Positions 1-8,292 of a DNA stretch of 33,417 bases are shown piece after piece. The position numbers and the translations under genes were made by a program. The notes under the pieces were generated by a model. The model had not been told where the DNA came from, did not search any database, and saw nothing but the letters and a program-made list of their open reading frames with translations. The first letter of the stretch is position 1. Each line of letters starts with the position of its first letter. The stretch spans positions 1 through 33,417 of the forward strand of contig JAGXIR010000185.1 in NCBI GenBank assembly GCA_024635605.1. Direction: 5' to 3'. This DNA is from Sunxiuqinia sp. (GTDB lineage Bacteria; Bacteroidota; Bacteroidia; Bacteroidales; Prolixibacteraceae).

Positions 1-13
1 AAATTAATAGTGA

Positions 14-45
14 AGAGGTATTCCTGATGGAGTACCTCTTTTTTT
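14..45 (+). terminator. Rho-independent terminator reading rightward
   Basis: A 7-bp stem (AGAGGTA at 14-20 pairs with TACCTCT at 33-39) is followed by a run of T to 45 on the plus strand. The T-run lies on the plus strand only, so it most likely ends a plus-strand gene lying left of the window and convergent with gpsA. On the minus strand the stem is not followed by a T-run, so it would serve gpsA poorly. Confidence 0.7.
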
Positions 46-48
46 AGA

Positions 49-1044
49 TTATCTCAATTTGTCTGTTAATTGTCTAATTTCAACAGCAGGTGGAACATTG
101 CCATACAAAATGTTATAAACGGCATCGCAAATCGGCATTTTCACTTTATATACCTCGTTTATTTCATGAATTGACTTGGTGGCATAATAACCTTCAGCCA
201 CCATGTGCATTTCAATTTGTGCGGTACGGGTGGTATAGCCTTTACCAATCATGGCGCCAAAAGTACGGTTTCGCGAAAACTGAGAATAGGATGTCACCAG
301 CAAATCACCCAGGTAAGCCGAACTTTTAATGTCGCGGGTGATCGGATGAACCTTATCAACAAAACGCTTAATTTCCTGAATGGCATTGGCAATAAGCACT
401 GCCTGAAAGTTATCACCATAACGCAGCCCGTGTACAATACCTGATGCAATAGCAATGATATTCTTCAGAACGGCAGCATATTCGGTTCCAAAAATATCAT
501 CCGATACATGCGTCCGAATGTATTCACAGTCGAGCTTTACACCAAAATCGCGTGCCCGCTTAACATCCGGACAAGCAATGGTGAGGTACGATAAGCGCTC
601 CAACGCGACTTCCTCGGCATGGCAGGGGCCAGTAATAATTCCAATCCGTTCGTACGGTAGTTTATAGGATTCGTGCAAATAATGTCCCACAATTTGATTG
701 GACTCAGGAACAATTCCCTTGATGGCCGAAACAACAAATTTATGGTTGATCGGGACGGTCAGTTTCGAAAAGGCATCATGCAAAAAAGCCGAAGGAATGG
801 TCAAAATCAAAATATCGGACGCTTCAACAACCTCGTTAATGTCATTATAAAAGTCAATCCGGTTGATATCAAATTCAACGCCCCGCAAATAATTCGGATT
901 ATGCCTGAAACGTTTGAACTGCTCGATATTATCGGCGCTGCGAAAATACCAATTGATGCTGTCCTCATTATTCAATAGGATTTTGGCCAGGGCTGTTGCC
1001 CAGCTTCCACTTCCTATTACCGCTACTTTTGGTTCTGAATTCAT
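49..1044 (-). CDS. gpsA: Glycerol-3-phosphate dehydrogenase [NAD(P)+]
   Basis: Reduces dihydroxyacetone phosphate to sn-glycerol 3-phosphate in the cytoplasm, supplying the backbone for phospholipids. The N-terminus has the dinucleotide-binding pattern VAVIGSGSWATALA. Further in are the family blocks SAIKGI and GIITGPCHAEEVA, and the C-terminal domain has the conserved lysine stretch AAVLKNIIAIASG and the block SAYLGDLLVTSYSQFSRNR. Length is 331 residues, normal for the family. The ATG at 1044 is chosen; a longer in-frame TTG at 1056 lies only 6 bp from the lysS stop and adds four unconserved residues. The gene sits 18 bp downstream of lysS on the same strand, so the two are probably co-transcribed from the lysS promoter. 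Identification is firm from motifs and length; start choice is inference. Confidence 0.95.
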   Translation of the reverse strand: MNSEPKVAVIGSGSWATALAKILLNNEDSINWYFRSADNIEQFKRFRHNPNYLRGVEFDINRIDFYNDINEVVEASDILILTIPSAFLHDAFSKLTVPINHKFVVSAIKGIVPESNQIVGHYLHESYKLPYERIGIITGPCHAEEVALERLSYLTIACPDVKRARDFGVKLDCEYIRTHVSDDIFGTEYAAVLKNIIAIASGIVHGLRYGDNFQAVLIANAIQEIKRFVDKVHPITRDIKSSAYLGDLLVTSYSQFSRNRTFGAMIGKGYTTRTAQIEMHMVAEGYYATKSIHEINEVYKVKMPICDAVYNILYGNVPPAVEIRQLTDKLR

Positions 1045-1062
1045 AAATTTAAACAACTTTAG

Positions 1063-2793
1063 CTATTCAAGCCATTGCTTAACATCATCCATTGATGGAT
1101 TTGTCAGGCCAAGTTTGTTCTTTTTATTGAAACCACAAAGCTCATTGAAGAATTTCCCGGCTTTGGCTTCTTTTAAAGCATCAGTTTTTTGAATGCCCAA
1201 CTTGCGAATCACCGCGATCCACTCGACTGGAATCCCCATTTCGATGAACTTTTCATCCGCATCAATGTCTGCTTTTTTCTCAGGTTTCATTTGCGGGAAG
1301 AACAGCACATCCTGAATGGACGCGTTGTTGGTCATAAACATGGTCAGGCGGTCGATACCAATGCCCATGCCCGACGTTGGCGGCATGCCATACTCCAGCG
1401 AGCGTAGGAAATCCTGGTCGATAAACATGGCTTCGTCGTCGCCTTTCTCCGATAGTTTCATCTGGTCTTCAAAACGCTCACGCTGATCAATCGGGTCATT
1501 CAGCTCCGAATAAGCATTGGCCAGTTCCTTGCCGTTCACCATCAGCTCAAAACGCTCGGTCAGCTCCGGATTTTCGCGGTGTTTTTTGGTTAACGGTGAC
1601 ATTTCAACCGGATAATCAATAATGAAGGTTGGCTGAATGTAATGGTGTTCGCATTTTTCGCCAAACAGCTCATCAATCAACTTTCCTTTGCCCATACTTG
1701 GGTCGGTTTCAAGATCGAGTGCTTTGCAAATCTCGCGTAATTCCTGTTCGTTTTTACCGGCAATGTCGTATCCGGTGTGTTCCAGAATGGCATCGCGCAT
1801 GGTTACCCGCGGGTACGGACGTTTAAAATTGATGAGTTTATCGCCAAGGGTTACTTCCGTTTTACCATGCAACGAAAGAGCTACCCGCTCCACCATTTCT
1901 TCGGTGAAGTTCATCATCCATTTGTAGTCTTTGTAGGCCACATAAATTTCCATCACCGTAAACTCCGGGTTATGCGTGCGATCCATCCCTTCGTTACGGA
2001 AGTCTTTGGCAAACTCATAAACCCCGTCAAAACCGCCAACAATAAGGCGTTTCAGGTATAGTTCGTTGGCAATACGCAGGTACAGCGGAATATTCAGACT
2101 GTTGTGATGCGTGCTAAACGGACGGGCGGCAGCTCCACCGGGAATCGCCTGCAAAATCGGCGTTTCCACTTCAAGGTAACCCTGCTCATTAAACATTTCG
2201 CGCATGGTGTTGATGATTTTGGTTCGTTTAATGAACGTATCTTTCACCTGCGGATTGACAATTAAATCGACGTAGCGTTGACGGTAGCGTTGCTCAAGAC
2301 CGGTAAAGGCATCGTATGTTTTGCCATCTTTTTCCTTCACCACCGGCAGTGGACGAAGCGACTTACCCAACACGGTAAATTCTTTGACATGAATGGACTT
2401 CTCACCGACTTGGGTGACAAACGCGAAACCTTTCACTCCAATGATATCGCCAATATCCAGCAGTTTTTTAAATACTTCGTTGTACAAAGTCTTATCATCG
2501 CCGGGGCAAATTTCATCGCGGTTAAAATACATCTGGATCCGGCCTGAATCATCCTGCAATTCAGCAAACGAAGCTTTTCCCATAATACGTCGACTCATGA
2601 TTCGTCCGGCTAAAACAACCTCTTGATAAGTTCCTTTTTCCGGCTCAAAGTTGGCCTTGATTTCTGCTGCTTTGGCATTCACGGGATACTCTTCTGCCGG
2701 GTACGGCTCAATTCCTAACTCACGTAATTTCGCCAATGAATTTCGACGAATCACTTCCTGTTCGCTAAGCTCTGCTACACTCATGGGTATCAT
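1063..2793 (-). CDS. lysS: Lysyl-tRNA synthetase, class II
   Basis: Charges tRNA-Lys with lysine in the cytoplasm. At 576 residues it is a full bacterial class II enzyme with a C-terminal tail somewhat beyond the E. coli length. An N-terminal OB-fold anticodon-binding domain (about residues 50-160, with [19 protein letters not shown]) is followed by the class II catalytic core. Motif 2 is visible as [15 protein letters not shown] and motif 3 as [13 protein letters not shown]; the substrate loop [16 protein letters not shown] is intact. After motif 3 come about 70 residues ([22 protein letters not shown]), an extension I recall in Bacteroidota LysRS. Start is either ATG 2793 or ATG 2784; both fit. 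A TATCTTTG box on the minus strand lies about 30 bp upstream. gpsA follows after 18 bp. Confidence 0.97.
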   Translation of the reverse strand: MIPMSVAELSEQEVIRRNSLAKLRELGIEPYPAEEYPVNAKAAEIKANFEPEKGTYQEVVLAGRIMSRRIMGKASFAELQDDSGRIQMYFNRDEICPGDDKTLYNEVFKKLLDIGDIIGVKGFAFVTQVGEKSIHVKEFTVLGKSLRPLPVVKEKDGKTYDAFTGLEQRYRQRYVDLIVNPQVKDTFIKRTKIINTMREMFNEQGYLEVETPILQAIPGGAAARPFSTHHNSLNIPLYLRIANELYLKRLIVGGFDGVYEFAKDFRNEGMDRTHNPEFTVMEIYVAYKDYKWMMNFTEEMVERVALSLHGKTEVTLGDKLINFKRPYPRVTMRDAILEHTGYDIAGKNEQELREICKALDLETDPSMGKGKLIDELFGEKCEHHYIQPTFIIDYPVEMSPLTKKHRENPELTERFELMVNGKELANAYSELNDPIDQRERFEDQMKLSEKGDDEAMFIDQDFLRSLEYGMPPTSGMGIGIDRLTMFMTNNASIQDVLFFPQMKPEKKADIDADEKFIEMGIPVEWIAVIRKLGIQKTDALKEAKAGKFFNELCGFNKKNKLGLTNPSMDDVKQWLE

Positions 2794-2824
2794 TCAATTT
2801 GATGTATTTTGTAAAAATTTTGTG

Positions 2825-2832
2825 CAAAGATA
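2825..2832 (-). promoter_or_regulatory. Promoter -7 box for lysS-gpsA
   Basis: On the minus strand the sequence reads TATCTTTG, a perfect match to the Bacteroidota -7 consensus TAnnTTTG. It would place the transcript start near 2820 and give lysS a leader of about 27 bases. The -33 TTTG partner is poor: a TTTG occurs with a 23-bp spacer, longer than the usual 19-20. The interval 2794-3089 is a divergent promoter region shared with recJ and I see no gene in it. Confidence 0.55.
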
Positions 2833-3014
2833 ACAAAGAAATGTTTATTCCCTTCCAAAGTCTATTTCAAACTAAAAGTAACATAATCAAGAGTTTGAGC
2901 TGTCGGAATCCTTGTTGATAATTTTCTAATAAGTCTAATAGTTTGAATGGTTGAAAATTAGATTCAAATCTCCGCTATTTATTAACAAAATATGACCGGC
3001 GGGTTTTCTTTTCC

Positions 3015-3045
3015 TTTCCAGATCGGAGCGCATTGCTTATCTTTG
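3015..3045 (+). promoter_or_regulatory. Promoter of recJ
   Basis: TTTC at 3015-3018, 19 bp, then TATCTTTG at 3038-3045, matching the Bacteroidota sigma consensus TTTG-N19-TAnnTTTG with one mismatch in the -33 element. The transcript would start near 3050, which excludes the upstream TTG at 3033 as a recJ start and supports the ATG at 3090. Confidence 0.65.
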
Positions 3046-3089
3046 ACCAACTAAAACCGTGCATACAAAACGAGGCAGAAGCAATCAGA

Positions 3090-4811
3090 ATGGATAAAAT
3101 CTGGAACATTAAAACCCAAGGCGATGCCAATGTTATCAAGCATTTATCTGCTGCCCTCAATGTGAACATGGTGATTGCCAATCTTTTATCGCAACGCGGA
3201 ATCACTTCCTACAACGAAGCCAAATCCTTTTTCCGACCCCGCCTGTCCGACTTACATGACCCGTTTTTGATGAAGGACATGGACAAAGCTGTTGCCCGCC
3301 TGGAACAAGCCATCCAAACCCAGGAAAAGGTAATGATTTATGGCGATTACGATGTGGACGGAACCACCTCAGTTGCTGTGATGTACCAGTTTTTACGCAG
3401 CCGCATCAAAAGCCTGGACTACTACATTCCCGACCGCTACTCCGAAGGCTATGGCATTTCGCCCCAAAGTATTGACTACGCTTCAGAACAAAAAATATCC
3501 CTTGTTATTGTGTTGGACTGCGGGATCAAAGCCGTTGACAAAATTAAAAACGCCAAAGAGCGGGGAATCGACTTTATCATTTGCGACCATCATAACCCGG
3601 ACGAAATTATCCCTGATGCGGTGGCCGTGCTTGATGCCAAACGCCCCGACTGCAATTACCCCTTCAAAGAACTGTCGGGTTGCGGCGTTGGCTTTAAATT
3701 GCTTCAGGCATACACCCAGAAAAACGATGTTCCCATTGTGGAGCTGTACGATTTGCTCGACATGGTGGTGGTTAGTATTGCTTCGGATATTGTGCCGGTC
3801 GTTGGCGAAAACCGGGTGCTGGCTTATTACGGACTCCGAAAACTGAACTCCAACCCCAGCCTGGGATTGAAGACCATCATCCAGCTTTCGGGCCTGATTG
3901 GGCAGGACATCTCGGTGAGCGACATTGTGTTTAAGATTGGTCCCCGCCTCAACGCTTCGGGACGCATTGAACACGGCAAAAAATCGGTGGCCATCATGGT
4001 TGTAACCGACGAGGAAGAAGCCATTGACCTGGGTAACGAAATCAATTCGTACAACGAAATCCGCAAAACGCTCGACCGCGACATTACCCAGGAAGCCCTG
4101 GATATGATTGCCCACGACCCCAACCAAACGCAGCGCATGGCAACCGTGCTATACAACCGCGACTGGCACAAGGGTGTGGTTGGGATTGTGGCCAGCCGCC
4201 TGACCGAGCACTATTATCGTCCAACGGTCATTTTGACCGAATCGAATGGGATGGCAACAGGTTCCGCCCGATCCGTAAAGGATTTTGACCTGTATGAAGC
4301 CATCGGCTCCTGCAGCGATTTGCTGGAATCGTATGGCGGACACATGTATGCTGCCGGGCTTACAATGAAGATTGATAACATTCCGGCTTTCACCCGCCGG
4401 TTCGAAGAGATTGTGGCCAAACAAATTACCGAGCAGCAAAAAACAGAAATGATTGAGGTGGATGCCAAAATCCAGCTCTCCGACATCACCCCTAAGTTTT
4501 ATCGCGTATTGAAGCAATTTGCCCCTTTTGGGCCTCGCAATATGACCCCGGTTTTTGTAACTGAAAACGTGCTGGACGCAGGATCCAGCCGCTGTGTTGG
4601 TCGCCAGCTGGAGCATTTAAAGCTGGATTTGGTTGAGCCCACCGGAACTTCATCCATTTTTCAGGCCATTGCTTTTAATCAGGCCGACCATTGCGAGGCT
4701 ATCAACCAGGGCTTGCCGTTCGACATCTGCTATTCCATAGCCGAAAATGAATTCAGAGGCAAAACAAACATCCAATTGTACGTTCGCGACATTTCAGCAA
4801 AACTATATTAA
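3090..4811 (+). CDS. recJ: Single-stranded-DNA-specific exonuclease RecJ
   Basis: A 5'-3' single-strand exonuclease of the DHH phosphoesterase superfamily acting in RecF-pathway recombination, mismatch repair and base excision repair. DHH motifs are intact: YGDYDVDGTTS, VLDCGIK and FIICDHHNPDE. The DHHA1 part has GSARSVKDFDLYEAI and YGGHMYAAGLTM (the GGH motif), followed by a C-terminal OB-type region. The ATG at 3090 gives 573 residues, normal for RecJ, and starts MDKIWNIK, a typical Bacteroidota RecJ N-terminus; an upstream TTG at 3033 lies inside the promoter. The permease gene follows after 27 bp on the same strand, so read-through is likely although the functions are unrelated. Confidence 0.96.
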   Translation: MDKIWNIKTQGDANVIKHLSAALNVNMVIANLLSQRGITSYNEAKSFFRPRLSDLHDPFLMKDMDKAVARLEQAIQTQEKVMIYGDYDVDGTTSVAVMYQFLRSRIKSLDYYIPDRYSEGYGISPQSIDYASEQKISLVIVLDCGIKAVDKIKNAKERGIDFIICDHHNPDEIIPDAVAVLDAKRPDCNYPFKELSGCGVGFKLLQAYTQKNDVPIVELYDLLDMVVVSIASDIVPVVGENRVLAYYGLRKLNSNPSLGLKTIIQLSGLIGQDISVSDIVFKIGPRLNASGRIEHGKKSVAIMVVTDEEEAIDLGNEINSYNEIRKTLDRDITQEALDMIAHDPNQTQRMATVLYNRDWHKGVVGIVASRLTEHYYRPTVILTESNGMATGSARSVKDFDLYEAIGSCSDLLESYGGHMYAAGLTMKIDNIPAFTRRFEEIVAKQITEQQKTEMIEVDAKIQLSDITPKFYRVLKQFAPFGPRNMTPVFVTENVLDAGSSRCVGRQLEHLKLDLVEPTGTSSIFQAIAFNQADHCEAINQGLPFDICYSIAENEFRGKTNIQLYVRDISAKLY

Positions 4812-4838
4812 TACGTCACACTAAATTTCAACTAGATT

Positions 4839-6068
4839 ATGAACCTGATGAAGAAAGAGAACCAGAGCCAGTTTACGGGAAGTAACATGGTTTTGGGCGT
4901 ACAGTTTTTGTTTGTTGCTTTTGGGGCAACCGTACTTGTGCCCCTTTTGGTGGGCATCGATCCGGCCGTTGCGCTGTTTACCGCCGGTGTGGGAACTTTG
5001 ATTTTCCACGTCATTACCAAAGGAATGGTGCCTGTTTTCCTTGGCAGTAGCTTTGCCTTTATTGCCCCCATTATTGAAGCCACGCGGTTATATGGTCTGC
5101 CCGGAACTTTTTCCGGTATCATTGCTGTGGGTTTGGTTTACGGCCTGGTTTCAGCCATTGTCAAATGGCGTGGTATTAAATTCGTTGAGCGACTGTTTCC
5201 TGCAACCGTAGTTGGGCCGGTCATTATAACAATCGGATTATCGCTGGCCTCCGTGGCTGTTGATATGGCTCAAACGCATTGGATCATTGCCGGCATCAGT
5301 TTGGCTACTGCGGTAATCGTGGTGGTCTTCACCAAGGGATTAATTAAGCTTGTCCCTATTTTCATCGGAATTATTGTAGGTTACCTGGCTGGATTTTTAT
5401 TTGGCGTAATCGACTTCACTCCCGTGAAAGAATCAGCCTGGTTTGCTCTTCCTGGCTTTGTGATGCCTGAATTCAGCTGGGGTGCCATTCTGTATATGGT
5501 TCCGGTAGCTGTAGCCCCCATTATTGAACATGTTGGCGACATGTACGCCATTGGTGGTGTTGCCGAGAAAAATTTCATTGAAAAACCGGGTTTGCACCGC
5601 ACCTTGCTGGGTGATGGTATTGCTACCGGACTGGCTGGCATGGTGGGTGGTGTTCCCAACACCACCTATTCGGAAGTAACCGGAGCCATTGCTCTGACCA
5701 AAGTGACCAACCCCTTCATTCTTCGGATTGCCGCCGTTACCGCGATTGTTTTCTCGCTGGTGGGTAAAATCAGTGGCATTCTGAAAACCATTCCCCAAGC
5801 GGTATTGGGTGGGATTATGCTCTTGCTTTTTGGGTTGATTGCCTCAATCGGTATCAAAACCCTGATCGATTCAAAAACCGACATGAGCCAAATCCGCAAC
5901 CAGGTGGTGGTTTCCATTGTACTGACCATCGGAATTGGTGGCGCCGTAATTTCCTGGGGCAACTTCTCGCTTGCCGGAATCGGTCTGGCCGCTGTGGTCG
6001 GTATTTTGCTCAACCTAATCCTTCCCGGACACGCCAAACAAGTGGTGGTGAAAAAAGAAGCAAAGTAG
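4839..6068 (+). CDS. uraA: Uracil/xanthine-type NCS2 permease (UraA-like)
   Basis: A proton-coupled nucleobase importer of the NCS2 (nucleobase:cation symporter-2) family in the inner membrane. The 409-residue protein is almost entirely hydrophobic with about 12-14 membrane segments. Family signatures are visible: GLQ-like VLGVQFLFVAFGATVLVP near the N-terminus, GSSFAFIAPI in the third segment, and the substrate-site segment GGVPNTTYSEVTGAIALT with its conserved glutamate. Overall it resembles UraA more than the xanthine or urate branches, but substrate cannot be fixed from sequence alone. ATG 4839 is chosen; ATG 4848 is an alternative. It is followed by a strong terminator at 6093-6130, which closes the recJ-permease unit. 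Confidence 0.88.
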   Translation: MNLMKKENQSQFTGSNMVLGVQFLFVAFGATVLVPLLVGIDPAVALFTAGVGTLIFHVITKGMVPVFLGSSFAFIAPIIEATRLYGLPGTFSGIIAVGLVYGLVSAIVKWRGIKFVERLFPATVVGPVIITIGLSLASVAVDMAQTHWIIAGISLATAVIVVVFTKGLIKLVPIFIGIIVGYLAGFLFGVIDFTPVKESAWFALPGFVMPEFSWGAILYMVPVAVAPIIEHVGDMYAIGGVAEKNFIEKPGLHRTLLGDGIATGLAGMVGGVPNTTYSEVTGAIALTKVTNPFILRIAAVTAIVFSLVGKISGILKTIPQAVLGGIMLLLFGLIASIGIKTLIDSKTDMSQIRNQVVVSIVLTIGIGGAVISWGNFSLAGIGLAAVVGILLNLILPGHAKQVVVKKEAK

Positions 6069-6092
6069 CAATCAAGCCTTTAAAACAATCAG

Positions 6093-6130
6093 GCGGCCGT
6101 CTCCAATCATACCGGAGACGGCCGCTTGCT
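6093..6130 (+). terminator. Strong intrinsic terminator after the permease gene
   Basis: A perfect 12-bp GC-rich stem (GCGGCCGTCTCC at 6093-6104, GGAGACGGCCGC at 6114-6125) with a 9-base loop is followed by TTGCTTTT. It lies 25 bp after the permease stop and separates the housekeeping unit from the accessory island to the right. The trailing T-run is interrupted, but the stem is exceptionally stable. Confidence 0.8.
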
Positions 6131-6237
6131 TTTGATGGTTTGCAAAAACATCGGCACCTAATGGCGTGTTTGTACTGACAAGACGGTTAAACGCTCCGCA
6201 GTGAATAACTAGTTCCTCAGGACTTCCGGGAGCTTTA

Positions 6238-6317
6238 ATACCTATCAAATTATTTTTTGATACCTGTCAAATTTTATTTTAATACCTATTAAAAATATTT
6301 TTAACAGGTATTAAAAA
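6238..6317. repeat. 22-bp tandem iteron-like repeats with an inverted last copy
   Basis: Three head-to-tail copies begin exactly 22 bp apart at 6238, 6260 and 6282, each opening with ATACCTATC, ATACCTGTC or ATACCTATT and continuing in A/T. A fourth partial copy, AACAGGTATTAAAAA at 6303-6317, is in the opposite orientation. The 22-bp period is about two helical turns, which would put each ATACCT on the same face of DNA, as in cooperative operators or iterons. No function is known to me. The block sits between the permease terminator and the palindrome array upstream of the GIY-YIG gene. Between 6318 and 6476 I see nothing further. Confidence 0.75.
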
Positions 6318-6476
6318 TCCATCGCCTCCTGTCCCGTTTTCCATCAACACCTTAGGCAAGTGCCATCGAATGCTGGAGTTTTATCCCTGATTCCGGTAGC
6401 AAAAAGCGAAAAGATGCTATGTTTTTTATTGAGGGCTTCACTTGGAGTGAAACCATCAATAATGCATGCTTGTCGA

Positions 6477-6618
6477 GTCATCCCGAATTTATTTCGGGAT
6501 CTCCGTTGAACAAGGAAAGGTTGTTTAGAACCAACAGATCCTGAAACAAGTTCAGGATGACGCTTCTCGCCCAGGACAGTTGGTTTAGGCGAGTCATGCC
6601 GAACTTGTTTCGGCATCC
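6477..6618. repeat. Palindromic repeat array I (three units)
   Basis: Three 21-bp palindromes (8-bp arms, 5-base loop) lie at 6480-6500 (arm ATCCCGAA), 6538-6558 (arm ATCCTGAA) and 6596-6616 (arm ATGCCGAA). All stems are perfect although the arm sequences differ. Each has polarity: GTC before and CT or CC after in one orientation, AG before and GAC after in the other. Orientations alternate (forward, reverse, forward) and both gaps are exactly 37 bp. The first gap, between the CT/AG ends, contains CAAGGAAAGG. This is a REP/BIME-like arrangement; short ORFs crossing it give peptides such as HPELVSGS and are not genes. Confidence 0.9.
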
Positions 6619-6681
6619 GTCTGCTAAAAAGCTGTAACTTTTCTGCCGAAATTGATACCTTTAGGCAAGAAACCACCACAC

Positions 6682-7074
6682 ATGCATAAAGGCTTCGTTT
6701 ACATACTGTCCAACAAGAACCGAACAACCTTCTATATTGGTGTGACTTCCGACATTAAACGACGGGTACTCGAACACAAAACTGGCAAAGGATCGGCTTT
6801 TACAAACAAATATAACCTGACTGATTTGATGTATTTCGAGAAAATCGAAGGCATGGATGAATGCATTAACAGGGAAAAGCAACTTAAAAATTGGCATCAC
6901 GATTGGAAAATCAACCTAATCCGGGACAGCAATCCTGAAATGAGAGATTTATCCGGCGATTGGTTTATGCAGCAAAATGGGGAGCTGGTTATTGCTGACC
7001 GGGCGAGGGCGAAAGCGTATTTTGAAAAGCTTAATAGAAATTCGCAGACAGATCCTGAAACAAGTTCAGGATGA
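6682..7074 (+). CDS. Small GIY-YIG nuclease (YhbQ/COG2827-like)
   Basis: A 130-residue single-domain protein of the GIY-YIG endonuclease fold. Visible motifs are VYIL (6-9, standing for GIY), FYIG (17-20, YIG), the following arginines in SDIKRRVLEHK (23-33), and the C-terminal-half acidic motif INREKQLKNW with the candidate metal-binding E65. These match small stand-alone GIY-YIG proteins often labelled UPF0213 or excinuclease-like; their biological role is largely unknown. ATG 6682 is chosen because MHKGFVYIL starts directly before the fold; an earlier in-frame start adds unconserved residues. The gene lies between palindrome arrays I and II. Its final residues (TDPETSSG) and TGA stop are encoded by the first palindrome of array II, so the 3' end has become fused to the repeat. 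All catalytic motifs look intact. Confidence 0.88.
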   Translation: MHKGFVYILSNKNRTTFYIGVTSDIKRRVLEHKTGKGSAFTNKYNLTDLMYFEKIEGMDECINREKQLKNWHHDWKINLIRDSNPEMRDLSGDWFMQQNGELVIADRARAKAYFEKLNRNSQTDPETSSG

Positions 7075-7195
7075 CTGTATCTTCTGGAGTTGGAGTGGAG
7101 GAAAGCGTCATGCCGAACTGGTTTCGGCATCTGTATCAAACAAGGAAAGGTTGGCAAGTACTGGCAAACAGATCCCGAAATAAATTCGGGATGAC
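7049..7195. repeat. Palindromic repeat array II (three units)
   Basis: Palindromes at 7052-7072 (arm ATCCTGAA), 7110-7130 (arm ATGCCGAA) and 7172-7192 (arm ATCCCGAA), orientations reverse, forward, reverse. Gaps are 37 and 41 bp. The 41-bp gap joins CT/AG ends and contains CAAGGAAAGGTTGG, nearly identical to the corresponding linker in array I. The first palindrome overlaps the 3' end of the GIY-YIG gene, whose stop codon is at 7072-7074. Confidence 0.9.
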
Positions 7196-7260
7196 TCGAA
7201 GATTTTTCAGTTTACTTTACTCTTAGGGTTATCGTAATGTTTTGTAGTTTTAAAGGAAAA

Positions 7261-8283
7261 ATGGCTGACAAATACGACTATCTCACAAAAACTAAAAAAG
7301 AAGAAAGAAATCATATCATTAAAATAGGAGATAAGAACATTCGAAGCTCGATTGAATATAATCCGCGACCCAATTCTCCGAAAAATCTTTTTAAATATCA
7401 TGCGTGCAACGAACACAGCTTAAGCGCCTTAAAAGAAAATGAAATATGGGCAAGCAATCCATCATCCTTCAACGATCCTTTTGATTGTTCTCCTCAGTTA
7501 TGGGAAGGTCGTTTATTTCCATTCGGTGAAATCAAAGAAATTCTAAAGCTAGTATTACTCTCTGAGCAAGTTGATTCTTGTAAAAACAATAATCAATTAA
7601 GGGAACTTTTCTTTAATACCATTAAGGATTTCATTGGGATATATTGTCTCAACGAAGGTAGAAATGAAGAATTATTTTGGGCATATTATGGCGATGACCA
7701 TAAAGGAATCAAGATAAAGTATAAGCAAAAAATTCTATCGAGGTTTTGGGAAACAGCCCCCTTAAAACTAGAATACCTTGAACTAGATGAGTTAATAAAT
7801 CAACGCATGAAGGTTAATCGTAATTTGTCAAGAAATTTTCACAAAATATTCCCCCAACTCATCAGGTGGGTTACGGTGAAAAAGAAAACCTGGGTGCATG
7901 AAAGTGAATGGAGATATATTTTTTGGGTTAGTCCGTCTGATCAAGAATCTAGAAAACAACGATACCCCAGAAATGCAATAAAGTCAATTACTCTGGGCTA
8001 TAAGTTCTTTGAAAGTAGCAATGTACAGTATATACATTCAGGTGTGTTTAAACATGTTTTTGAGATCAAAGAAGGATGTGGCAATAATCAGATTAATTAC
8101 CACCTTGAAATACTAAATTTTTTGAAAGATCATTCGGATTATCCTTTATATCAAATTGCTTTAGATGAAAATATGAAACTCTATCCTCAACAAATTTATA
8201 TCAACGAGATAAACGATAGCGTCGTAACTATTTTTAGAGAATTTCCACCTGAGCAGCTAAAGGTCATGGATGCGAAGGTATGA
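7261..8283 (+). CDS. DUF2971 domain protein of unknown function
   Basis: A 340-residue soluble protein matching the DUF2971 pattern. Recognisable blocks, numbered from ATG 7261: LFKYHACNEHSLSAL (43-57), EIWASNPSSFNDPFDC (61-76, the family hallmark), LFWAYYGDDHKGIKIKY (138-154), WVHESEWRYI (211-220) and AIKSITLGYKF (239-249). No membrane segment or signal peptide. Function of the family is not established; members occur in accessory regions. The gene is plainly more AT-rich than recJ, parE or the porin gene, suggesting acquisition. It lies between arrays II and III, and its stop is only 11 bp before the first palindrome of array III. An in-frame ATG at 7237 is an alternative start; 7261 is preferred because AAAGGA precedes it closely and residues before it look unlike coding sequence. 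No clear promoter is seen. Confidence 0.8.
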   Translation: MADKYDYLTKTKKEERNHIIKIGDKNIRSSIEYNPRPNSPKNLFKYHACNEHSLSALKENEIWASNPSSFNDPFDCSPQLWEGRLFPFGEIKEILKLVLLSEQVDSCKNNNQLRELFFNTIKDFIGIYCLNEGRNEELFWAYYGDDHKGIKIKYKQKILSRFWETAPLKLEYLELDELINQRMKVNRNLSRNFHKIFPQLIRWVTVKKKTWVHESEWRYIFWVSPSDQESRKQRYPRNAIKSITLGYKFFESSNVQYIHSGVFKHVFEIKEGCGNNQINYHLEILNFLKDHSDYPLYQIALDENMKLYPQQIYINEINDSVVTIFREFPPEQLKVMDAKV

Positions 8284-8292
8284 TCCTGATAC

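Noticed and set aside
2794-3089. Small RNA or riboswitch in the lysS/recJ divergent gap
   Set aside because: Apart from the two promoter boxes I found no stable stem or known aptamer pattern.
3483-4127. Long antisense ORF (214 codons) inside recJ
   Set aside because: Opposite strand of a firmly identified gene; composition rich in His, Asn, Val and Phe is typical of a shadow frame.
6344-6727. Minus-strand ORF of 127 codons, and similar ORFs around 6897-7183 and 8270-8721
   Set aside because: They translate the palindromes into repeated peptides (HPELVSGS, KQVRHD, VIPNLFRDL), in several frames. This is repeat sequence, not protein-coding.
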